From the NCBI GenBank assembly GCA_030265545.1, contig JAJDGF010000003.1, positions 1 through 44,938 of the forward strand: 44,938 nt of DNA, read 5' to 3'. The DNA comes from Eubacteriales bacterium OttesenSCG-928-N13. GTDB taxonomy: Bacteria > Bacillota > Clostridia > Christensenellales > Aristaeellaceae. The translations under genes and the position numbers were made by a program. The notes under the pieces are model-generated. The model did no database searches and was not told the DNA's origin. It worked only from the letters and a program-made list of their open reading frames with translations. Of the stretch, positions 15,541 through 24,511 are shown in pieces (position 1 is the first letter of the stretch; each line of letters starts with the position of its first letter).

Positions 15541-17202
15541 ATGAAGGGACTGATTTTTAAGCATTATCTGTTCCGTTCGCTAAAAGAACCTGTGGGAATC
15601 GGAATCGTTACGGGTATGCCCACCCTGCTGATAATTATCATGACAATGGTATTCACGGGAATTGCCGGAGACGGAACAGAGTATATGCATGACGGCTACA
15701 ATATGATAGCCTCATCATTGGCACCGATGATTATGGTGATGTTTCAGTTTTTCGGCGGCAATGTGCTGCTTGACTATATTCACTCGGACTTTCGGGGTGA
15801 CAGGCGCTGGCGCATGTTTTCCATGCCTGTTAAATCGAACAATTATGTGTTTGGTGTACTGTCCGCCTGCTTTCTGTATTGTGTAATTCAGGGCGGCGTC
15901 GTAATCGGTATATCCGCACTTTTCTTGAAAGCGTACTGGGGGAATCCCCTAGTGCTGGTCCTGACGCTTTTCGCTTGCTCCGGCCTGTCGCAGATGATAT
16001 GGATGCTGCTGTTTTTGCTGTTTCCTAAAAAGGGGACGGTGGAGGCAATCGGGCAGTGCGCCATTTGGGTCATGCTGTTTGCCAGCGGTTATATCGGTGT
16101 TGTTTCGGGTGGCAATGCACCCCAGGTCAGCAGCCCTGTACTGGAGTTTTTATCCTCGTACGGCACGCCGGTTTCACTTGCGAACAGAGCAATAACAAAC
16201 TCCGGCTTTATCGGCGGCAATATGAGCGACGCACTGTTATGTCTTGGGATTTTATACGCAATGCTTGTCGCACTTGCCGTGGTCGTTATCCTTGTCGGCA
16301 AAAAGAGGGGCTTTGCGTCGGAGAAAAGCGCTTCCGCCGCACTAGCCGCAGCACGTTCGCAAAAAAAGAAAAGCGTATGGGAGAAGTCCGAGCGCTTTTG
16401 GGGCAAAGTCGAAAATCTCGGAAATATCGGTTCCGAGCCGAAACCACAGGATTCAGCTGATGTTACGGAGCAAAAGGAGTTGACGCTGGTAACTCCGACC
16501 ACTCGCGGCGGACAGTTCACCATCTACAAATTCGCCCTGCTTCGCGCATGGCGCAATCCCTTGTCCCTTGTATTCAACGCCGCGCTGCCCTTGGCGCTGA
16601 TTTTGATACCCGGCCTGTGGAGCGGCAGCTCGGCAATCGGCTTTTCGTTTATCGGCGTGGCGATTATGTACGGCGCCTTTATGGCGGCCAGAGGCATCTT
16701 AAACGACAAGCTCGACGGCACACTCATCCGTATATTTACAACGCCCGTTACCACCCTCGGATACCTGTCGCAAAACCTGATGGCGGCAATGACATCGCTG
16801 ACTGTACAAATTCTGGCAGTTGGAATAATAGGCAGCAGCTTGTATGGGTGGGGGCCCCAGTTTACACTGTCCTTGATGCTTCTCTACTTTCTGTTTGCGG
16901 CGGCGTCGGTGGCGTTTTCATTCGCATGGAGCTGCATGTTCAAGGACCGGGAAACCAGCTACGCTATATTCTCTGTGCTGATGAGCGTTGTGGCGATGCT
17001 GGGCGGGTTTTTCATTCCGCTTCAGGTTTTGCCGAGCGCCTTGCGCTATATCGGAGCGCTGTTCCCGGCGTTTTGGGCCTCGAACGGAATCCTTGCCCTG
17101 CAAGGCGGAGACGTCATGGGCGGTTACTGGCTCTCCGCCGCTGTAATTGCTCTGTTTGCCGTATTGTATATGGTATATGGCAGTAAAAGGAGAATCGTAT
17201 AA
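15541..17202 (+). CDS. ABC-2 type permease, fused double unit
   Basis: This 553-residue integral membrane protein has two ABC-2 permease units in one chain: about residues 15-260 and 330-550, each with around six hydrophobic helices. They are joined by a charged loop rich in Lys/Ala/Ser (about 262-320). ABC-2 permeases are commonly single units that dimerise, so this fusion supplies both halves in one chain. The gene begins one base after the ATPase gene and ends directly against the kinase gene's GTG. The transported compound is unknown; export of a drug or peptide fits the context. Confidence 0.85.
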   Translation: MKGLIFKHYLFRSLKEPVGIGIVTGMPTLLIIIMTMVFTGIAGDGTEYMHDGYNMIASSLAPMIMVMFQFFGGNVLLDYIHSDFRGDRRWRMFSMPVKSNNYVFGVLSACFLYCVIQGGVVIGISALFLKAYWGNPLVLVLTLFACSGLSQMIWMLLFLLFPKKGTVEAIGQCAIWVMLFASGYIGVVSGGNAPQVSSPVLEFLSSYGTPVSLANRAITNSGFIGGNMSDALLCLGILYAMLVALAVVVILVGKKRGFASEKSASAALAAARSQKKKSVWEKSERFWGKVENLGNIGSEPKPQDSADVTEQKELTLVTPTTRGGQFTIYKFALLRAWRNPLSLVFNAALPLALILIPGLWSGSSAIGFSFIGVAIMYGAFMAARGILNDKLDGTLIRIFTTPVTTLGYLSQNLMAAMTSLTVQILAVGIIGSSLYGWGPQFTLSLMLLYFLFAAASVAFSFAWSCMFKDRETSYAIFSVLMSVVAMLGGFFIPLQVLPSALRYIGALFPAFWASNGILALQGGDVMGGYWLSAAVIALFAVLYMVYGSKRRIV

Positions 17203-18147
17203 GTGCCGAAGCTGATGCTCATAATCTGCAAGGTAATAGGGTTTGGCCTGTTGTTTCTGACCTGGATTGACTCTGGGGCGACAACAGGCTTTCTCCCCGT
17301 TATGGTAATTGCGATTATGACGGTATTGCGGTTCCGGCTGCCGAAGCTCTGGCCCTCAATCGTCCTTGACGGCGTTCTCCTGCTATTTTCAGAACAATAT
17401 CTTGCGCTGAGCGTTTTTGTCATATCGGAATTGTTCTATAGAATCTGGGAAGCTGAACACAAGCGCGGGCTAAAGCTGCGCGACACGGAGGCCTCAAAAT
17501 ACTATGAGCTGGAGCAGCTGCAAAGCGATTTGCTTGCAGCGTCGGCGCAGATTGAACGAATGACCGCCGTGGCCGAGCGCGCCCGAATTGCCCGCGAAAT
17601 CCACGACAGCGCCGGGCATGAAATTGTCGCCGCGTATATATCCTTTCAAACGGCGCGTGAAATGCTGAACGGATCGAATGCGGAAGCGTTAGAGCTGTAC
17701 GACGTCGCCCTTGAACGCTTAAACAGCGGTGCGGGCAAAATCCGCGATGCGGTTCATAACCTTTCGACCACGACCTTTATCGGCGCGGATAACCTGCGCG
17801 AGGTATGCAGACGCTTTCCCGTTTGTGGGGTGGACTTTAACGTCTATGGCGATTCATCCAAGGTGCCAGTCTACGTCTGGAGTATGCTTGAAGCCTGTCT
17901 GCGCGAAAGCCTGACCAACATCGTACGCCACGCCGAGGCAAAGCGTGTGAGCGTAGACCTCGATATTACGCCGCTTATCGTAAGGCTCTGCATTGAAAAT
18001 GACGGCGCAGGGAAACGCATGGGTGCGGCAGGAATCGGCCTGCGGAACCTGCGCCACCGGGCGGCGTCGATCGGCGGCAGCCTATCCATAGACGCGGGCG
18101 AAACTTTCCGCGTCATATGTGTGATACCGATAGGAGAATCAATATGA
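17203..18147 (+). CDS. sensor histidine kinase (HisKA_3/NarL-partner type)
   Basis: This 314-residue kinase begins with three or four hydrophobic N-terminal segments (residues 5-75), followed by a coiled-coil linker. A HisKA_3 phosphoacceptor helix comes next (ARIAREIHDSAGHEI, His near residue 138), then a HATPase domain with the N-box SLTNIVRHAEAKRVS near 240 and G-box GAAGIGLRNLRHRAA near 275. There is almost no extracellular loop, as in intramembrane-sensing kinases linked to drug exporters. The GTG start abuts the permease stop and the stop overlaps the regulator start by ATGA, so ABC, kinase and regulator are co-expressed. Confidence 0.88.
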   Translation: MPKLMLIICKVIGFGLLFLTWIDSGATTGFLPVMVIAIMTVLRFRLPKLWPSIVLDGVLLLFSEQYLALSVFVISELFYRIWEAEHKRGLKLRDTEASKYYELEQLQSDLLAASAQIERMTAVAERARIAREIHDSAGHEIVAAYISFQTAREMLNGSNAEALELYDVALERLNSGAGKIRDAVHNLSTTTFIGADNLREVCRRFPVCGVDFNVYGDSSKVPVYVWSMLEACLRESLTNIVRHAEAKRVSVDLDITPLIVRLCIENDGAGKRMGAAGIGLRNLRHRAASIGGSLSIDAGETFRVICVIPIGESI

Positions 18148-18764
18148 AGCTACTCATCGTTGACGACGATCCATTAATCGTAAAAAGCTTATCCCTGACG
18201 CTCTCGCGTGAGGACGATATTGAGGTCATCGGCTGTGCTTCCGATGGCGCGGAAGCGCTCAGGCTTTTAGAGGAGCAAACGCCGGATATTGTGCTGATGG
18301 ACATTCGCATGCCAGGTATTGATGGCGTTGCCGCCACGCGTCTGATCAAGCAGCGTTATCCCCATGTGCGCGTGATGATGCTGACGACCTTTGACGATAA
18401 GCCCAATATACAGCAGGCTCTCTCGGCGGGGGCGGGCGGGTATTTGATAAAGACCGACCGGCTTTCGGACATTGCGGGCAAGCTGCGGGCAATGATGGAC
18501 GGCGCGGGTGTACTCTCCGCCGGCGCGTTGAAAAAGCTGACCATGAGTGAAAATCCGGCAATGAATCAGCTTACCCAAAGGGAGCTGGACATCACCCGGC
18601 TTGTGGCGCAGGGACTGACAAACAAGGAGATTGCCGCGCAGCTTTTTTTGAGCGAGGGCACGGTGCGCAACAACATTGTTGTGATTATGGAAAAGCTGTG
18701 CGTGAGCAACCGCACACAGCTGGGAATGGCGTATTTTATGGGGAATGAAAACCAGGCGAATTGA
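18144..18764 (+). CDS. NarL/LuxR-family response regulator
   Basis: The 206-residue protein has a receiver domain (DDD near residues 8-10; phospho-acceptor in VLMDIRMPG, Asp near 53; Lys near 104) and a LuxR-type helix-turn-helix (about residues 142-200, with LTQREL and GLTNKEIAAQLFLSEGTVRNNI). It pairs with the upstream HisKA_3 kinase. TAGGAG lies seven bases before the ATG, which overlaps the kinase stop. It most likely controls the promoter ahead of the ABC genes, and the compact downstream array may be transcribed with it. Confidence 0.92.
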   Translation: MKLLIVDDDPLIVKSLSLTLSREDDIEVIGCASDGAEALRLLEEQTPDIVLMDIRMPGIDGVAATRLIKQRYPHVRVMMLTTFDDKPNIQQALSAGAGGYLIKTDRLSDIAGKLRAMMDGAGVLSAGALKKLTMSENPAMNQLTQRELDITRLVAQGLTNKEIAAQLFLSEGTVRNNIVVIMEKLCVSNRTQLGMAYFMGNENQAN

Positions 18765-18775
18765 AGGAGAATAAT

Positions 18776-19306
18776 ATGTCGAAGCTGATTTTATACATTG
18801 CCTGCTCGTTGGATGGCTACATTGCAGATGCTGAGGGTGGCATCTCGTTTTTGGATGACACCCCTTCGCCGCAGCCTGATCTCGGCTATGAGGCGTTCTA
18901 CAACTCGGTGGATACGCTGATTATGGGTGGCACGACCTATCGGCAAGTAGTTAATGACCTGTCTCCCGGCAACTGGCCCTATATGGGAAAGAAGCGCTTT
19001 ATCTATACAAGGCAGCCGTTGGATAAAAGGGGTGGCATTGAGGCGACCGATTTGCCGCCTGCGCAGCTGCTTCGGCAAATTCGGCAAACATCAAAGGGCG
19101 ATATCTGGCTTGTGGGAGGCGGGGAGATTGTTCGATTGTTCATGTCGGACAAACTGATTGATCAATACTTCATCTACTTCATGCCTGTGCTGTTAGGAGA
19201 TGGCATCCCGTTGTTCCCGGAGGGATTCCCCCGCGCCGACCTGAAGCTGGAGAGTATGCAAAAGATTGGCGAAATCGCAGAGCTTGTCTACAGCAAGCGT
19301 CCGTGA
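18776..19306 (+). CDS. dihydrofolate reductase-family (RibD_C-like) protein
   Basis: The 176-residue protein follows the RibD C-terminal/DHFR-like fold. Visible elements are LILYIACSLDGYIAD at the start, DTLIMGGTTYRQV near residue 45, GDIWLVGGGEIVRLFM near 110 and MPVLLGDGIPLF near 140. Such small DHFR-like reductases are widespread in Firmicutes and act on unknown pteridine or other NADPH-dependent substrates. Trimethoprim resistance is possible but unproven. AAGGAG precedes the ATG. It is the first of the single-domain enzyme genes behind the two-component system, only 11 bases from it. Confidence 0.85.
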   Translation: MSKLILYIACSLDGYIADAEGGISFLDDTPSPQPDLGYEAFYNSVDTLIMGGTTYRQVVNDLSPGNWPYMGKKRFIYTRQPLDKRGGIEATDLPPAQLLRQIRQTSKGDIWLVGGGEIVRLFMSDKLIDQYFIYFMPVLLGDGIPLFPEGFPRADLKLESMQKIGEIAELVYSKRP

Positions 19307-19340
19307 CATGGAATTCCCAAAGAGTAGAGGTGAGTTTTCT

Positions 19341-20390
19341 GTGAATCAAACGGAAACAGTAGGCAAAGAAAGCCTGATGAGCATATTAGATCTGCTGGAC
19401 AGCTTAAAGTTCCGCTACTGGGTTGACGGTGGGTGGGGCGTTGATATTTTGCTTGGGAAACAGACGCGTGAGCATCGTGATATTGATATCGATTTTGATT
19501 GTGTTTATGAGGATGTATTGCTCTCCAAGCTACAGGAAGTGGGTTACACCATCACTACAGACTGGAGGCCGTCACGCGTTGAGTTGCATCACAGCGAGCA
19601 CGGCTATATTGATATTCATCCTCTTGAGATTTTCGAATCCGGCAGCGCAAGACAGGCTATGCCGGATGGCGCCGGTTGGTATGATTTCAAGGCGGAGTGG
19701 TTTTCGGCGGCAGTTTTTGAAGGCCGAACCGTGCCATGCATATCTGCCGAGGCGCAGAGGTTATTTCATAGCGGTTATGAACTGCGTGAAATTGACCGGT
19801 TGGACATGGCTAATTTAGATGTGCTTGCTCAAAGCGATACAGCGCGAGACAGGTACGTTGACAGCGTGACCATCGGCGAAAGAACGCCGCTAAACGGAAC
19901 GGTTTTGCTTGCCGATTACAACCCCGACTGGCCTATGTGGTTTGAAGGGGAAGCGAAAAAGATCAAAGCAATCCTTGGTGACAAGGCGCTTCACATCCAC
20001 CATGTTGGTTCTACCTCGGTGCCGGGGCTGTGCGCCAAGCCTGTTATTGATATTCTGCTATTCGTGCGGGACTCCGCTGAGGAAGCTGATTATGTTCCAC
20101 TGATGGAAGCTGCCAGGTACCGGTTGCGCATCCGGGAGCCGGATTGGTACGAGCATCGACTCTTCAAGGGGCCGGATGTTGATATCAACCTCCATGTGTT
20201 CAGCGAAGGCTGCGAAGAGCCGGAAAGGATGCTGGCTTTCCGCGACTGGCTACGGATGAACGAGAGCGACCGCGAACTATATGCCAGCGTCAAGCGGGAG
20301 CTGGCGAACCGCGCTTGGACACATATCCAGCATTATGCCGATGCAAAGTCGAAAGTCGTAGCGGACATTATGGCTCGCGCAGGAAAGTAA
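19341..20390 (+). CDS. lincosamide/aminoglycoside nucleotidyltransferase-like domain fused to GrpB domain
   Basis: This 349-residue protein joins two nucleotidyltransferase-fold domains. The N-terminal domain (residues 10-170) has VDGGWGVDILLG and HRDIDIDFD, the signature of LinA/ANT(2'')-type drug nucleotidyltransferases. The C-terminal domain (about 185-345) has the GrpB/UPF0157 pattern: LADYNPDWPMWF, HHVGSTSVPGLCAKPVIDI and DVDINLHVF. A GTG start at 19341 is chosen because AGAGGTGAG precedes it, although the frame is open further upstream. A free-standing GrpB protein is encoded at 22750. Activity on antibiotics is inferred from the N-terminal family and the neighbourhood. Confidence 0.82.
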   Translation: MNQTETVGKESLMSILDLLDSLKFRYWVDGGWGVDILLGKQTREHRDIDIDFDCVYEDVLLSKLQEVGYTITTDWRPSRVELHHSEHGYIDIHPLEIFESGSARQAMPDGAGWYDFKAEWFSAAVFEGRTVPCISAEAQRLFHSGYELREIDRLDMANLDVLAQSDTARDRYVDSVTIGERTPLNGTVLLADYNPDWPMWFEGEAKKIKAILGDKALHIHHVGSTSVPGLCAKPVIDILLFVRDSAEEADYVPLMEAARYRLRIREPDWYEHRLFKGPDVDINLHVFSEGCEEPERMLAFRDWLRMNESDRELYASVKRELANRAWTHIQHYADAKSKVVADIMARAGK

Positions 20391-20414
20391 TAATTCATAA
20401 GGAGGCGTCCTTTC

Positions 20415-20897
20415 ATGCAAAAAATCATCTTAAATCTATGGTACAATACCCAGGCCGAGGAAGCCGCCAGCTTCTACATCTCTCTATTCCAAAACTCCCG
20501 CATCAACCGCATCACCCGATATCGGGCGTCCGGTGCGGAGGTTTCAGGTATGCCGGAAGGTTCGGTGCTGTCGGTGGAATTTGTGTTGGACGGGCAGGAG
20601 TACGTTGCCATCAACGGTGGCCCGGCTTTCAAATTGACATCCGCCGCCTCGCTGATGGTGAGCTGCGACACGCAGGAGGAAATCGACCGCCTGTGGGGTG
20701 CCTTCATCAAAGAGGGTGAAGCTCTCGACTGTGGCTGGCTCACCGATAAATACGGCCTGACTTGGCAAATTGTGTCGACGGCGTTAAACAGCATGCTGGC
20801 CGACCCAGACCCGGACAGGGTGGAGCGGGTGAACAAAGCGATGTTCGGTATGCAGAAGCTTGACCTTGCAGCGCTGGAGGCCGCTTACAACGGATGA
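20415..20897 (+). CDS. VOC-family (PhnB/glyoxalase-like) protein
   Basis: The 160-residue protein belongs to the VOC superfamily, PhnB-like branch: LNLWYNTQAEEAASFYISLF at the start, VEFVLDGQEYVAINGG in the middle and GWLTDKYGLTWQIV near residue 115. Members include metal-dependent antibiotic-resistance and glyoxalase-type enzymes, but the PhnB-like branch is mostly uncharacterised. The Gly/Trp C-terminal pattern resembles the 3-demethylubiquinone methyltransferase-annotated group. GGAGG is present about 12 bases before the ATG. It sits 24 bases after the preceding fusion gene within the same transcription direction. Confidence 0.85.
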   Translation: MQKIILNLWYNTQAEEAASFYISLFQNSRINRITRYRASGAEVSGMPEGSVLSVEFVLDGQEYVAINGGPAFKLTSAASLMVSCDTQEEIDRLWGAFIKEGEALDCGWLTDKYGLTWQIVSTALNSMLADPDPDRVERVNKAMFGMQKLDLAALEAAYNG

Positions 20898-20918
20898 TTG
20901 GTAAAACGGAGGATCTAA

Positions 20919-21413
20919 ATGGTGGAAATTATGGCAGAAGTTATTATGATGTGCGGCGTAAGTGGAGCCGGAAAAACGACATATGCAAGGCAAAAAGAGC
21001 AAGAGGGTTACATAAGGCTTTCAATTGATGAAACGGTATGGGCAAATTATGGACAGTACGGTGTTGACTATCCTGCGGAGCAATACGAAAGTATATCAAA
21101 AAAGGTGGAAGCGCAACTGCGCGAACAGCTTTTATTATTGCTGGATAAGAACAAAAATGTTCTCATAGATTTTAGCTTTTGGGATCGTAAAAGGCGTGAT
21201 CAGTATAGGGCGCTCATCGAAAATGCGGGAGCATCTGTAAAATTGGTATACATGAAAGCAGACATTGAGGTCTTGCGCAAAAGGCTCAGAATACGCAACC
21301 AAAGTATTGAGGCTAACTCTGCTTTTGAAATAACGGATGAATTATTGTCAAAATATTATAACGGGTTTGAAGAGCCAGCGGGCGAAGGGGAAATCATTAT
21401 TTTGCAGCAGTAA
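20919..21413 (+). CDS. P-loop kinase-like ATPase (AAA_33 type)
   Basis: The product has 164 residues with Walker A GVSGAGKTT near residue 13 and a core like small kinases of the zeta-toxin/AAA_33 group: RLSIDETVWA, then NVLIDFSFWDRKRRDQYR, then VYMKADIEVLRKRL. The Asp in IDFSFWD is the likely metal or substrate residue. Such proteins phosphorylate small molecules; drug phosphorylation would fit this island but is not shown. GGAGGATC stands before the ATG at 20919. A second, different P-loop kinase of similar size is encoded at 25104. Confidence 0.82.
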   Translation: MVEIMAEVIMMCGVSGAGKTTYARQKEQEGYIRLSIDETVWANYGQYGVDYPAEQYESISKKVEAQLREQLLLLLDKNKNVLIDFSFWDRKRRDQYRALIENAGASVKLVYMKADIEVLRKRLRIRNQSIEANSAFEITDELLSKYYNGFEEPAGEGEIIILQQ

Positions 21414-21436
21414 GCTGATAGATTTAAGGAGCTACG

Positions 21437-21919
21437 ATGCGATACGAATTGATTATCGAGCAAATGAAAGCTGTGTTTTGCGACATACCTTTTGGTATCA
21501 CCCACACGCTGTCGGTTCTCGAAAACGCGGAAACCATCATGAATGGCGAGAATGTGTCTGACAGAGAAAGGAACATCATCACACTTTCCGCGATTCTTCA
21601 CGATATCGGTGCTGTTTTGGCAAAAGAGAAGTACGACTCCATCGAGGGAAGGTATCAGGAAATGGAAGGGCCGGGCGTAGCTCGTGAGATATTGGAGAAC
21701 CATGATTGTGAGCCCGATGTGGTGGATCGGGTGTGCTATATCGTGGGCAACCATCATACACCGGAGAGAATTGACGGCCTTGATTTTCAAATCCTATGGG
21801 AAGCTGACCAACTGGAAAATCTGAAGCATGCCGTTGATTTGCCGGAACAGCTAAAGGACGATATCAAAAATACCTTCAAAACGAAAACAGGATATGGCTT
21901 GGTTCGCGCAATGCAGTGA
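21437..21919 (+). CDS. HD-domain phosphohydrolase-like protein
   Basis: The 160-residue protein has an HD-type metal-binding layout: ITHTLSVLENAETI near residue 20, the HD pair in LSAILHDIGAVL near 55, then NHHTPERIDGLDFQILWEADQLEN near 97-120 supplying further His and Asp ligands. HD proteins hydrolyse phosphate esters, often nucleotides. No partner domain is present, so the substrate is unknown. AAGGAG precedes the ATG. It is one of the small enzyme genes in the 14.6-26.7 kb island. Confidence 0.82.
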   Translation: MRYELIIEQMKAVFCDIPFGITHTLSVLENAETIMNGENVSDRERNIITLSAILHDIGAVLAKEKYDSIEGRYQEMEGPGVAREILENHDCEPDVVDRVCYIVGNHHTPERIDGLDFQILWEADQLENLKHAVDLPEQLKDDIKNTFKTKTGYGLVRAMQ

Positions 21920-21963
21920 CAGGGGCGGTTTCAAGCCAGCCGGATGAGCAAAGGAGCTGCATC

Positions 21964-22716
21964 ATGGAACTATTAAACTTGATTCTGGAATTTCACAGGG
22001 ACGCTGAGCGGCAGGGCCCCGGAAGTGATGAAATGACGCTGCGGGCACTGGAAGCTACGCCGAATGGCAAATCCGCCAAAAGCATCCTCGACATCGGCTG
22101 CGGCACCGGCGCACAGACGATGGTACTGGCAAGCAATACGCCGGCGCAGATTACAGCCGTTGACCTGACGCCGATGTTTCTGGAAGCCCTCCCTGAGAGA
22201 GCGAGAAAATGCGGCGTGGCGCATCGCGTTGAGCCGGTAGAGATGTCGATGGACGCACTGACCTTCCCGGATAACAGCTTTGACCTTATCTGGGCGGAGG
22301 GCTGCATCTACCACATCGGCTTTGAGAGGGGCTTGCGGGAATGGAAGCGTCTGCTCAGGCCCGACGCCTGTCTTGTGGTCAGTGAAATCTGCTGGCTGAC
22401 CGAAACGCGCCCGCAGGAGCTTGCGCGTTACTGGGTCAACGCCTACCCGGAAATTGACACCATCCCGGCCAAGCTGAAGGTCATCAGTGATTGCGGTTAC
22501 ACGCTGCTGGAGCATTTTATCCTGCCTGAAAGCTGCTGGACCGACCACTATTACACTCCCATCCGGGAACGTACGGCGGCGTTCGCGGAGCAGTATGGCA
22601 ATATGGAGGGCGTGCGGGACTTTCTGGACGCAGGGATTGACGAGGCCGATTTGTATGACAGGTATAAAGAATACTACTCCTATGTGTTTTTCGTCATGAA
22701 GGCGAGAAATGATTAA
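21964..22716 (+). CDS. class I SAM-dependent methyltransferase
   Basis: The 250-residue enzyme has motif I ILDIGCGTGAQTMVLA near residue 43, the acidic post-I strand in ITAVDLTPMFLEAL, and motif IV-like FDLIWAEGCIYHIGF near 107, all typical of the Methyltransf_11/25 group of small-molecule methyltransferases. The start at 21964 is supported by AAGGAG nine bases upstream, whereas the open frame further upstream overlaps the HD gene. The substrate is unknown. It is not an Erm-type rRNA methylase, because the Erm NLPY-like motif IV is absent. Confidence 0.88.
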   Translation: MELLNLILEFHRDAERQGPGSDEMTLRALEATPNGKSAKSILDIGCGTGAQTMVLASNTPAQITAVDLTPMFLEALPERARKCGVAHRVEPVEMSMDALTFPDNSFDLIWAEGCIYHIGFERGLREWKRLLRPDACLVVSEICWLTETRPQELARYWVNAYPEIDTIPAKLKVISDCGYTLLEHFILPESCWTDHYYTPIRERTAAFAEQYGNMEGVRDFLDAGIDEADLYDRYKEYYSYVFFVMKARND

Positions 22717-22749
22717 ATTACGACTCGATGTGAAGCGGGAGGCTTTCTG

Positions 22750-23289
22750 GTGAATATCGAAATTGTGGCATACAACCCTCAGTGGACGGATGCGTTTCGT
22801 CAGGAAAAGGAGCGGCTGCAAAGCCTCGCCGCCCTTGGCGCCCAAACGATCCTGCATGTTGGCAGCACGGCGATTCCGGATCAGGCCGCAAAGCCGATTA
22901 TTGATATTTTTGTAGGCGTCGCGGAGCTAAGGGAACCTGCATATTACGAAAAACTGCTTACCTTGCCGGAGTATCAGTATGTACCGACAGATATGCGGGG
23001 GCGGCATCTGTTCCGCAAAATTGTAGACGGAGTATGGCGGTACAATATACATCTGCTTCCCAATGAAGGGCTGGAAAACAGAAGTGAGATCGTAATTCGG
23101 GATTTTCTGCGCCGACATCCTGAGTATGTATCGGAGTATGGCGCGGTCAAAGAGGCCTGCGCAAAAAAAAACAGCAGTGATATGGAAAGCTACACCCGAG
23201 CAAAAACAGATTTTTTGCAAAAGATTTACGACCTTGCAAATGCAGAGCTGGGCTTGCCCTTAAAGCCGGTTTGGGAAGGCGATGAATGA
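22750..23289 (+). CDS. GrpB/UPF0157-family nucleotidyltransferase-fold protein
   Basis: This 179-residue protein shows the GrpB pattern: EIVAYNPQWTDAFRQEKERL at the start, ILHVGSTAIPDQAAKPIIDIFVG near residue 37, WRYNIHLLPNEG near 97 and a C-terminal helix with SYTRAKTDFLQKIYDLA. GrpB proteins have a nucleotidyltransferase fold; the few studied point to small-molecule or cofactor roles, and their function is not settled. A GTG start with GGGAGG upstream is chosen. It resembles the C-terminal half of the fusion at 19341-20390, so this island holds two GrpB domains. Confidence 0.88.
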   Translation: MNIEIVAYNPQWTDAFRQEKERLQSLAALGAQTILHVGSTAIPDQAAKPIIDIFVGVAELREPAYYEKLLTLPEYQYVPTDMRGRHLFRKIVDGVWRYNIHLLPNEGLENRSEIVIRDFLRRHPEYVSEYGAVKEACAKKNSSDMESYTRAKTDFLQKIYDLANAELGLPLKPVWEGDE

Positions 23290-23314
23290 TGAAACACGCT
23301 GACGGAGGGAATTT

Positions 23315-24511
23315 ATGAACGAGATAAAAGCCATCACGGATAAAGTGGTATCTGCGCTTCGTGCAGTCCCCGGCATTGAAAGCGTCGTGCTCGGCGGTTC
23401 CCGCGCCAGAGGGACATACACGCCTGATTCCGACATTGATATCGGGATTTATTATGATAGCGCCGCTCTCGATATCGCAGCATTGAACAACGCCGCACGG
23501 GTTGTTGATGACGAACACCGGACAAATATCATTTCGCCCCCCGGACAGTGGGGAAAATGGGTAAATGGCGGCGGATGGCTTGTCATCGACGGATACCATG
23601 TGGATTTCATTTTGCGTGATGTCGCGCGGGTGAATAAGGAAATCGAGGAATGCCAGGGCGGAAATGTTTCCGCGCACTATCAGACAGGACATCCTCACGC
23701 TTACATCAACGCGATGTACATGGGCGAGCTTGCTGTGTGCAAGGTGCTTTGGGATAATGGTGATATATCGAAGTTAAAGCAGACGGCGAAAAAATATCCA
23801 AGCGCACTCAAAAAGGCGCTTGTCGGCTTTTTCTCTTTTGAAGCGGGTTTCTCTCTGATGTTCGCCGAAAATAATGTGGACAAAGACGATGCTTATTATG
23901 TGACCGCGCATATCGTGCGCGCTGTTTCGGCGCTCAATCAGGTGCTTTTTGCTCTCAATGAGGAATACTGCCTGAACGAAAAGAAGGCCGTGAAAATGAT
24001 TGACTGTTTTGCCATTAAGCCCGAGAGCTTCAAAAATAGGATTGATGCTGTGTTCGCGTCGGCCGGAGTGGATAACCGAAAAGCCTGTGCGCTATTGAGA
24101 GGTTTGGCTGATGATGTGGGAGTTTTGTCCAAAGGCATGGGGCATTTGGAGGACGTCGACATCGAAAATGCACTCGATGCCATTGCCGACATGATATCGC
24201 GCGCCGAAAAAGCGCAGTCCAAATTCGCCGCCAGAACATCTCAGCACAGCTTGCAGGAAAACAGAATCCACGCTCTGCGTGTCGCCCGAATGCTCATTCT
24301 GAGAGAAGCTGACGACATCGTGCCCGACTGCACAATTGCAGATTTGGAGCGCGCAAAAGCACCGCTTGCATCCCTCATCAGCAAATCGGAAAAGGCGCAG
24401 ACAAAGCTGAAGGAGGATTGCTGGCAGCATAAAATGCTGCGTGACAATCTGGCGGCGCTGCATATGGCCGCAGAGCTGCTGACGGCAAGAATCTCGGAGG
24501 AGGCACAATGA
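23315..24511 (+). CDS. nucleotidyltransferase-domain protein with duplicated C-terminal repeat
   Basis: The 398-residue protein begins with an MNT/ANT-type nucleotidyltransferase domain: VVLGGSRARGTYTPDSDIDIG (residues about 24-44) with GS and the D-x-D pair, and a third Asp likely in GYHVDFILRD. A helical middle domain follows (about 100-280). The last 115 residues contain two similar copies of a helical unit, around RAEKAQSKFAARTSQHS (about 285-333) and KSEKAQTKLKEDCWQHK (about 343-391). Aminoglycoside-type adenylylation is a reasonable guess only. The stop overlaps the acetyltransferase start by ATGA. Confidence 0.78.
   Translation: MNEIKAITDKVVSALRAVPGIESVVLGGSRARGTYTPDSDIDIGIYYDSAALDIAALNNAARVVDDEHRTNIISPPGQWGKWVNGGGWLVIDGYHVDFILRDVARVNKEIEECQGGNVSAHYQTGHPHAYINAMYMGELAVCKVLWDNGDISKLKQTAKKYPSALKKALVGFFSFEAGFSLMFAENNVDKDDAYYVTAHIVRAVSALNQVLFALNEEYCLNEKKAVKMIDCFAIKPESFKNRIDAVFASAGVDNRKACALLRGLADDVGVLSKGMGHLEDVDIENALDAIADMISRAEKAQSKFAARTSQHSLQENRIHALRVARMLILREADDIVPDCTIADLERAKAPLASLISKSEKAQTKLKEDCWQHKMLRDNLAALHMAAELLTARISEEAQ

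Noticed and set aside
21964..22716. Erm-type rRNA methylase
   Set aside because: Motif IV is not NLPY-like and the length and motifs match small-molecule methyltransferases.
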